From NCBI GenBank assembly GCA_005656395.1, contig SRSI01000010.1:1302001-1366000 (forward strand): a DNA stretch of 64,000 bases, given 5' to 3'. A program made the position numbers and the translations under genes. The DNA is from Strongyloides papillosus (Eukaryota; Nematoda; Chromadorea; Rhabditida; Strongyloididae). Positions 56,860-64,000 of the stretch are shown here, one piece after another. How positions within the stretch are numbered: the first letter of the stretch is position 1; every line of letters begins with the position of its first letter. The notes under the pieces were generated by a model. That model searched no databases. It saw nothing but the letters and a program-made list of their open reading frames with translations, and had not been told where the DNA came from.

Positions 56860-58356
56860 TTAATTTCTCATTTCATTAATAATACAATCTTTTAGATATT
56901 CCCAACCAAATCCTCCTGTTCCTTTACCTCTTTTTTTCTTGAAACCACGGTTCAATCTATCATTCATTACAGCAATAAATTCTGTATACGTTAGATGGCC
57001 ATCACCGTTTTCATCAAATATAAGAAATAAAATATGAACTAATTTTTTTGATAATTCTAGATTTGTTGTTACTTTTACAGCTCTTATAAATTCCTCCTCA
57101 GAAACAGGAATTTGTGCAGATGTGTATAATTTAACAGCCTTAGTGAAATCTTCTAAATGATTAAGAAACTTACTAAATTGTTCGAATTCTGACAATGTTA
57201 TACCCGGGTCACCTGGACATGTTTTTGATTGAATTCTTTTCAAATAATCTTCATAACTTCCTTTATTTAATATAGAATACCGTAAAACTAATCTAGCGAA
57301 ATCAACTGGACTTATTTCGTTTTTTCCTCTACTAAATTCATTAAATTCAATTTCTGTCAATTCTCTTTGTAACTGTTCAAAAAATTTTTGGAAATCACTA
57401 AATGATCTTTTTTGATTTCCTTTTTGACCAAAAAGATACTTTGAAAGGGTTGTCTCTTGGACAGTAATTTCACTCGTACTTTTTATATAATCTTCTCCTT
57501 CACACTCAAAATTTTTATCCACGCTTTGGCCAATATATCGAATAATTTGGACAATATTTTCTCCATCGATTGAACAACTCGTAGAACCCTGTTCTTCTAT
57601 CTCTTGTTTTTTGGATCTCGAACGTAGTGGTGTTACTAAACTTCTGACTAATAGAAATTCGTTTTTATCTATAATATCATTGTTGTCGTCATCGAATAAG
57701 GAAAATACTATCTTGAAAGAAGCCATACTTTTGGTAAGGAGCATAATAAGGAATAAATATTCAGAATAACTTATTAATCCGTTAGAATCAATTTTTCTGA
57801 ATAATTTATCATCTCTCTCTTTAAAGGATGGTGTCCTTTTTAGCATTTCATTAACAGTTTTTTCATCTAAAACCCTCCTAAATACTCTTTCTTTTGGATA
57901 TTCTTGCGTTAGAGAATCTAAAAAGTCTGATGGTGTCATATAAATCACTTCATCATATTCTACAGAAGCAAACAATAAAAACCGAATATCTTTTTTTGAG
58001 AGTTTTAAATTTTTGGCATTGACATGCAGTTTCTTTTTTAATTCTTCATTATCATTTAATGGCAAACCAAGAAAGTTTGATTTGTTAGAATTTGAAACAA
58101 ATATTGATGCTGATAATGTGAATGATGTTGATGATAGAAACCAAAAAAGATTAGAAAAACCATTACTACTTCTACTCTTATCTTTATAATGATAGTATTT
58201 TCTGTCATAAACTTTAATAGTTTGTAAAGTATTAGAGTTGCTTTTTGAATGATCACTATATATTGTTGCTATTGAAGAACCTTTTAGTTTGAGATTATTT
58301 CTAGGTATCATATTAAATACTTTCTTATTAACATTTCTACATCTATTAGTTAGCAT
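56860..58356 (-). CDS. MICU-family mitochondrial calcium uptake regulator (MICU2/3-like)
   Basis: MICU proteins gate the mitochondrial calcium uniporter from the intermembrane space. Single exon, 498 residues. The N-terminal ~60 residues are basic, followed by a hydrophobic stretch (about 66-88), as in mitochondrially imported MICU proteins. YMTPSDFLDSLTQEYP and FRKIDSNGLISYSEYLFLI are family motifs. Two canonical EF-hand calcium loops are intact: residues 222-233 (DDDNNDIIDKNE) and 448-459 (DENGDGHLTYTE). The part around EFNEFSRGKNEISPVDFARL resembles MICU2/3 more than MICU1. No DIME-binding or disulfide Cys assignment was attempted. Start chosen as the first ATG; the ATG at residue 16 is also possible. 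Confidence 0.85.
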   Translation of the reverse strand: MLTNRCRNVNKKVFNMIPRNNLKLKGSSIATIYSDHSKSNSNTLQTIKVYDRKYYHYKDKSRSSNGFSNLFWFLSSTSFTLSASIFVSNSNKSNFLGLPLNDNEELKKKLHVNAKNLKLSKKDIRFLLFASVEYDEVIYMTPSDFLDSLTQEYPKERVFRRVLDEKTVNEMLKRTPSFKERDDKLFRKIDSNGLISYSEYLFLIMLLTKSMASFKIVFSLFDDDNNDIIDKNEFLLVRSLVTPLRSRSKKQEIEEQGSTSCSIDGENIVQIIRYIGQSVDKNFECEGEDYIKSTSEITVQETTLSKYLFGQKGNQKRSFSDFQKFFEQLQRELTEIEFNEFSRGKNEISPVDFARLVLRYSILNKGSYEDYLKRIQSKTCPGDPGITLSEFEQFSKFLNHLEDFTKAVKLYTSAQIPVSEEEFIRAVKVTTNLELSKKLVHILFLIFDENGDGHLTYTEFIAVMNDRLNRGFKKKRGKGTGGFGWEYLKDCIINEMRN

Positions 58357-61300
58357 GGTAAAGAAATTTATTCAACTTCTCTTTGTTTATGTTTTTAAAA
58401 CAAAAGTAATCGCTTATATGATTTAAAAAATTGAAAACAGTTTTTTGCTATATTTATATTGAAAATTTATTCTTTATTCTGAAATAGCTTTCAATAGATT
58501 ATGGAAAATTGAATTTACTTTGAGTTTTAATTTCTATAATAAAGAAAAATGTAATATATAATAGATATCATTGCAAAAAATATATCATCGTTTTAATCAT
58601 TTTAAAAATATATAAAATTATATTTTAATTAAGTATTATTAAATAAAAAAAATAGTACCTTTTTTGATACATAGATAATATTATAATTTAATAATCATAC
58701 AACTATAAAAGTAAATTTTGGTCTTATGACGCATAAATTAAATTAACGTTTAACATTTTTCAAATAACAATTTCAATAGTTTTGGTACTCTTTAAAATAT
58801 AACTTATCCTATCATAATCAAAAAATCATTGGTTGTAAATGGTAGAAATGTCATTTAAAGTAAATTAGTTTTTATGTGAAAGTTTATTTTTTACAAAAGT
58901 TAAAAAAGAGTATAAATGTTTTTTTTGTTTTTACATATTTTAGGCATACGATTTATAAAAATTACATAGTTTTCAAAATTTTATTTAATTCAAAAATCAA
59001 TTTTCGACAGAGAAATAGCGTAAACAGAAGAAAATATGTTATTTATAACAGTGTAAATAATTGCTAAGAATTAGAAAACAAATATTTTGAGATATTGACA
59101 ATCAAAATCAAATAAGTTTTGACAAAGCTATAAATATTAAAAGCCTAAAAATTGAATAATATAACATTAAATATAATATATATACATAGATTGCCATTAA
59201 AAAAGATGCTTAATTTTTAAATAAAATGTCGTTTTTTTATTATTTAATTTTTATGGCCCATTTAATAAAGAATACTTAGAAAAACGTGTCGCAATAAGCA
59301 AAAAATTAACCATATTGACATAGTATAACAAATAATAAAATTCTTTTCTAAATTACATTATTAATTTCATTATAAAAGACATATTATATATTAACCATCA
59401 CTCTTTGAATTCCTTAGTCTTTAATTTGAAAATATTATTGTTATTGATTAAAATTACAAAAGACTATTATACTTTTATATTATTAAAGTAAACTTAATAA
59501 AATAAAGATATTTTCGATAGAAATCAAAGTTTTTTTACTTCCTAGAAATTATTCATAACTAACGACTTCATTTATTGTAAAAATAATTGGGGAAAGTTGT
59601 ATATAATATTTATAACCTTTAACTATGTAACATATATATTAATATTTATTTCATTATTATAACCTCAATAGTGGATAGATAATGCCTTTTCTTTAAAAAT
59701 ATATACGCAGTAAGAATTTTTCTATCAAATGAATAACTTTTTACCGGTAATGATAGGATACAGTATTTAAATAGTTTCGTCGGAATATAAATAGTTTTAC
59801 ATATTAATAATTTTATTCAAGAGATTGTATAAAAATTCCTCATTATAGAATAGGTCCACTTTAACAAGAGTAAATAATTATATGCCTTTTACAGTCGTAC
59901 TCTTTTTCCCACTTATGTATTCTCGATTTATTTAGGAAACTGATTTATTTATCTATAAATCATCAGTTAGAAATAAACAAATGTTTTTATATTCAAAATT
60001 TCTACTTTTTTTTTAAAATTAATTATTTATTTAAAGAAAAATTTATTTCCTTATATTTCAAATTGAAATAATCTTTTAATACATGCATGAATGCGTTTAT
60101 ATTGAATGTTTAATAATTAAATATTTACTAATATTTTTATTATGAAATGTATTATATAAGTATTGTTTTAAAATATATGTGCATGAAAAATTTTAAACTA
60201 TTAAATATTTTTTAAAGTGTTTTGTTAAAAATTTTGTTAATATATACCTTATACTTTGAAATTAACTTTTACTCAAACTAAGGTTTTTACAATAAAATAA
60301 TTTGCATTCAAACAATTATACTTTTTATTATAATCTAATTTAACTAAGATATCAATATAACGTTTAAAAATTTATTTGTTTAAAAAATGTTTAAAATAAT
60401 AATTTTCATGAAAAAATTGCTATCTAAATACTTATAAAATAAACTTTTTAAAAGTATTCTATCAGAAAAAATGTTAGTCAAATGTTTTACACAATCATGT
60501 ATATATATTTTTTCATTTGTTAGTAAAACAAAAACAATTTTTTAGTGTTTAAAATTTTGCAGTAACTACCCTTTTAAATTTCATTAATCTTTATTCAAGT
60601 AACATAAATTTTCGATAAAAAAAATACTGCGTTTCTACAGTAAACCACTTAGTTATATTTATTATAAAATTGATTATTTTTACTATAGAAAATGTAACTT
60701 TTGGCATTAATTTAAAAAAGCGTGGTCATTTATTATTTCTAATATATTCAATTTTAGCCTAATTTTAATCAAATAATACTTTAGGGTAAAATTTATTAGC
60801 AATGGATTGAACAAATAAATGTGAATAATTTGCATGAATATATCTTATTAACTTTAAATATAAATTTTTTATGGAAGTATTTTTTTTATGAGTAAAAATT
60901 GCGGAAAAATAAAGTACTTCTCATAAAATATTTATTATTGTGATTATATTCCGATTGTTTTACTTTTTAGTTCAATGATGTATAGGTAACAAAATTTTGC
61001 TTTAAATTACTCATTTCTCGGACGAATGAATAGTAAAAAATAAGTTCGTATATAATAATTCTTTTGATTTAATATTTCAACATTTACATATATATTGTGT
61101 TATTCATCAAATCAAAAAGAATAAACTTTGTATAGCTGACATTATATATAAACATTTTATGAGTTTGAGACATAATTATTGAAAAATATTAGACTATTTC
61201 CTTCTCTTAACACTTAATCGATTAACAAAATCTACATTTATAATTACCAATGTTTTAAGTAATATTTTATAATAACTTAATTTACTATAATTTATGTACA

Positions 61301-61521
61301 ATTAACTTATGAATAATTAACAAATATAAATAATTCTTAATATTCTACTTAGATAATACAATTTTGTCATATCTTTGCAACCGTTCACAAATTCATCACA
61401 TTTGTCAACATTTTTTTAACAGAAAAAAGTATTCAATTTCTTAAATATATAAAAATTACAAGATATATAGAAATGGTTATTTTATTCTATAATAAAATTT
61501 CTAAAATATAATAATTCGGTA
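58357..61521. other. Long AT-rich intergenic region
   Basis: About 3.2 kb between the MICU gene and the inverted-repeat element. Very AT-rich with many A/T runs. The only open frame above 60 codons (plus strand 58876-59067) has no recognisable domain and looks like chance. No RNA gene or tandem repeat was recognised. Confidence 0.4.
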
Positions 61522-61557
61522 CTGTTCCTTTTCGGTAGGGCCATTTTGGAAATACTA
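61522..61557 (+). repeat. Left terminal inverted repeat
   Basis: Begins CTGTTCCTTTTCGGTAGGGC immediately after TA. The first 26 bases are identical to the reverse complement of the right end; the next ten match imperfectly. Confidence 0.85.
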
Positions 61558-62092
61558 TTTTTGAATATTAAAAAAAATTTTATTTAAATTTTTATTATCT
61601 ATATAAATAGAATATAAATAGAACAAAGTGTTTTTAACAATTTTCACCCATCGACGTTTTCAATTTTTATATCTCAATAATAGCCATTAGTATCTTAAAT
61701 ACTCTACTTGGGCATTGTGTTAATGAATGGTTTACTATTTCTACAGCACACCTCACTAAATGTATACAGACGTAGTTAATTTTGCATAATAAAGTTAGCG
61801 AAATTTGATTCAATTTTTCTATTTTTTTTTCTCATTATCACTAAGAAAATACCATGCTATCATTTTAGATCAATTTATTTTATCATATTATCACTTTTCT
61901 CATCTTAATTATCCAAATTTTAAGTGACTTAATAGAGGTATACGCTGCCAAAATGACCGGTGTGCGTTATCAGTTATTTATGCCTCAAAGATATTCAAAA
62001 TTTTAAATTTTTTTCAATATCACTAGAAAAGTATTGTATAATCATTATTAATTACTTTATTTTATCATAATATCACTTTTTACTAACAAAAA

Positions 62093-62128
62093 AGTAGTTT
62101 CAAAAATGGCCCTACCGAAAAGGAACAG
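62093..62128 (-). repeat. Right terminal inverted repeat
   Basis: Ends ...CCGAAAAGGAACAG immediately before TA, the mirror of the left end. One substitution and one inserted base separate the inner parts of the two repeats. Confidence 0.85.
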
Positions 62129-62280
62129 TACTAATAATTCTTTAAAACGTGTACTATATTCTTTGAACTATTATTTGCAAAACATTTCTATAATTTTAAC
62201 AGAAATAATTTTTTATAGAACTTTATATTTTAAATATCTTATATTCACAAATTGTCAAAAGTTAAATGTAAACTAATATT

Positions 62281-64000
62281 ATGCGGCAAATGGTTCGACT
62301 AACAAAAAAAATAATGCGAGTTTTAACATTTGGCAATCATGTATGCTTCGCATTACTTTTTTATCTATGTATATTTGGCATTTTCGCAGTTATTTTTAGT
62401 GGAACCTCAAGCAGAGCAAGTCCATTAGATCAAATAAAGTCAGATAGAGATAACGGTAATAATATTAATAAAAATGGTAACAAAGAAAATATGTTTGTTA
62501 ATATAGGTTTAAAAGAAGAAAAAAAGAAATATTTTAATTCACTTGAAAATGCAAAATTAAACGGAGAAAAAGAAAGTGAAACTGGAAATCGATCAAAATT
62601 AAGTTATAAAAACAATATGACACAAAATATTAAAGAAAATAAGGTGGAGAGAAGTTTTAATGGTAAAAGTAGGAATGATGAATTAAATAATATACGTAAA
62701 AATAAATTATTGGATAGAGAAAAACAAGAAACGCTCGAGTATCCTTTGTTATCATCAACTAACACATTCATTCCCATAAAACGATATATTCATTTAGATT
62801 TAAAAGGTGGTGTATATAAAATCAATTTTTATAGAAATCTTTTTGAATTTTTTAAAAAAATTGGTTCAAATGGTGTAATACTAGAATGGGAAGATGTATT
62901 CCCCTATAAAGGTAATGTAGCTGATGCAGTTAGTGGAGAAGCATACAAACTAGAAGATGTTGAGAGAATTATAAAAATGGCTGTAGATGAATTTAATTTT
63001 GAGGTAATACCTTTAGTTCAAACTTTAGGTCACCTTGAATGGATATTAAAATTAAAGAAGTATTCTCATTTAAAGGAATCATCAAGACATCCACAAACTC
63101 TATGTATTGGTAAAGAAGAAGCATTTGATATAGTAAAAAGTATGATTGATCAAGTGGGAGAAATTCACAATAAATATGGAATGAGATATTTTCATATTGG
63201 AGCAGATGAAGTATTTCAAATGGGAATTTGTCCTGAAACTACAAAAGTTATGAATGAAAACAATTATGATACTGACAAAGTAATGTTATGGCATATTAAA
63301 CGTGTGGCTGAATATGTAAAATCTAAATTTGATGTATCAGTTCTCATATGGCATGATATGTTAATTCAAGTTCCTGAGGAATATTTAAAGCAATTTAAAC
63401 TAACTGAATTGGTAGAACCTGTTCTATGGAGTTACGCAGAAAATTTAGATTACTATTTACCTTTCCAAACATGGTTAGCATTAAAACCATTCAAGAAAGT
63501 TTGGGGAGCCAGTGCTTATAAAGGAGCTGATGGTCCACAGCGTTACACAACGAATGCAGAACATTATATAAAAAATCATGAAAGTTGGATAAAACAAATG
63601 ACAAATGTTTATAAACATTTTGATACTTTTCAAGGACTAATTTTTTGCGGATGGAGTCGATATGATCATATGGCATTACTATCTGAATTAATGCCTATAG
63701 CTTTACCAACCTTAGCTTATAGCATGGAAACAATAACAAAAGGCGAACCATTAAATAATAAATTTCCTAAAAGTGTGAATATTCTGGGTTGCAATGCACC
63801 AACAACACTAACAGATTTTACCTATGGTTGTACATTTCCAGGTCATACAATTTATGAAGCGATAAATGATTTAGGAAAACTTGAAAAACGTTTAACAGAT
63901 TATTTTACTTTAGATCATGAATATGGTGGATGGATGAATGAATATAACATGGAATATAAAATTTCACAACCAATGAGAGAAGAAAAAAGCCGAGAGATTC
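62281..64000 (+). CDS. Golgi-type beta-N-acetylhexosaminidase, GH20 (HEXD-like; 3' end beyond window)
   Basis: Removes terminal N-acetylhexosamine from glycans; the nematode relatives (C. elegans HEX-2 to HEX-5) are Golgi enzymes that trim N-glycans. Open from the ATG at 62281 to the right edge with no stop, so 573 residues are visible and the end is missing. A short basic cytoplasmic tail is followed by one membrane segment (about 20-40, CFALLFYLCIFGIFAVIF), making a type II membrane protein. A charged, Asn/Lys-rich stem runs to about 160. The catalytic domain starts at YIHLDLKGGVYKINFY; the GH20 acid/base pair is Asp309-Glu310 in FHIGADEVFQMG, and LVQTLGHLEW, IWHDM and WGASAYKGADGPQ are conserved. 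No intron was seen in the visible part. Confidence 0.9.
   Translation, partial: MRQMVRLTKKIMRVLTFGNHVCFALLFYLCIFGIFAVIFSGTSSRASPLDQIKSDRDNGNNINKNGNKENMFVNIGLKEEKKKYFNSLENAKLNGEKESETGNRSKLSYKNNMTQNIKENKVERSFNGKSRNDELNNIRKNKLLDREKQETLEYPLLSSTNTFIPIKRYIHLDLKGGVYKINFYRNLFEFFKKIGSNGVILEWEDVFPYKGNVADAVSGEAYKLEDVERIIKMAVDEFNFEVIPLVQTLGHLEWILKLKKYSHLKESSRHPQTLCIGKEEAFDIVKSMIDQVGEIHNKYGMRYFHIGADEVFQMGICPETTKVMNENNYDTDKVMLWHIKRVAEYVKSKFDVSVLIWHDMLIQVPEEYLKQFKLTELVEPVLWSYAENLDYYLPFQTWLALKPFKKVWGASAYKGADGPQRYTTNAEHYIKNHESWIKQMTNVYKHFDTFQGLIFCGWSRYDHMALLSELMPIALPTLAYSMETITKGEPLNNKFPKSVNILGCNAPTTLTDFTYGCTFPGHTIYEAINDLGKLEKRLTDYFTLDHEYGGWMNEYNMEYKISQPMREEKSREI

Larger units (their letters stand above)
61522..62128. 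mobile_element. Non-autonomous inverted-repeat element (Tc1/mariner-like MITE) with TA duplication
   Basis: A 607-bp element bounded by near-perfect terminal inverted repeats of at least 26 bp: the left end starts CTGTTCCTTTTCGGTAGGGC and continues CATTTT, and the right end is its exact reverse complement over that length; the match then carries on imperfectly for about ten more bases. A TA dinucleotide flanks each side (61520-61521 and 62129-62130), the target-site duplication of Tc1/mariner elements. There is no transposase frame inside, so it is non-autonomous. The interior contains a degenerate direct repeat: the block at about 61833-61905 resembles that at about 62014-62085 (both read ATATCACT/ATTATCACT ... 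TTATTTTATCATA ... ATCACTTTT). The right end lies about 150 nt before the hexosaminidase ATG. Family assignment is by structure only. Confidence 0.85.

Overview
This is nuclear DNA from a nematode, most likely a clade IV parasite of the Strongyloides type. The DNA is very AT-rich (roughly three quarters A+T by eye). Introns are mostly 35-60 nt with GT/AG ends, and at many genes a T-rich ...TTTAG acceptor sits 0-25 nt before the ATG, as expected for spliced-leader trans-splicing. Src, Myo9 and pyruvate dehydrogenase products resemble their C. elegans orthologues, and a nematode-type transthyretin-like secreted protein is present. The species assignment is inference. No rRNA, tRNA or CRISPR was recognised.

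Layout. 1-3545 (-): SIN3 corepressor, running off the left edge. 4448-6062 (+): eIF3 subunit e. 6269-8388 (-): Src tyrosine kinase (src-1 type) with an aberrant APE motif. 9757-11461 (+): MPPE1/PGAP5 phosphoesterase, then a transthyretin-like gene 52 nt later. 11474-13016 (-): SF3A3. 14002-14605 (+): PYM. 16769-17971 (+): pyruvate dehydrogenase E1 alpha. 19821-22012 (+): orphan multi-zinc-finger protein. 22013-25968: gene-poor. 25969-32026 (-): class IX myosin with RhoGAP domain. 33480-34487 (-): orphan protein. 36110-37941 (-): INCENP-like protein behind a 97-residue orphan. 38914-40871 (-): FEN1 behind a possible RAD51-paralogue-like protein without Walker A. 42070-43079 (+): DNAJB1/dnj-13 type chaperone. 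43559-45301 (-): NOG2/GNL2 GTPase. 46987-48342 (+): class II CPD photolyase. 49329-49967 (+): PRELI protein. 50169-51559 (+): EMC5 and NDUFAF6, overlapping at an ATGA. 51661-53199 (-): RtcB ligase. 53378-56078 (-): PWP2. 56252-56807 (+): mitochondrial ribosomal protein L18. 56860-58356 (-): MICU-type EF-hand protein. 61522-62128: a TA-flanked inverted-repeat element. 62281 to the right edge (+): GH20 hexosaminidase.

Most genes are conserved housekeeping functions: mRNA processing, translation, ribosome assembly, DNA repair and mitochondrial upkeep. Several same-strand pairs are close enough to be operonic (MPPE1/TTL, the 97-residue gene/INCENP, the RAD51-like gene/FEN1, EMC5/NDUFAF6). The points most worth a second look are the overlapping EMC5/NDUFAF6 pair, the Src kinase lacking its APE motif, the photolyase (C. 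elegans has none), the inverted-repeat element just upstream of the hexosaminidase gene, and the orphan genes. Exon boundaries were assigned by eye from reading frame, GT/AG ends and remembered family conservation.
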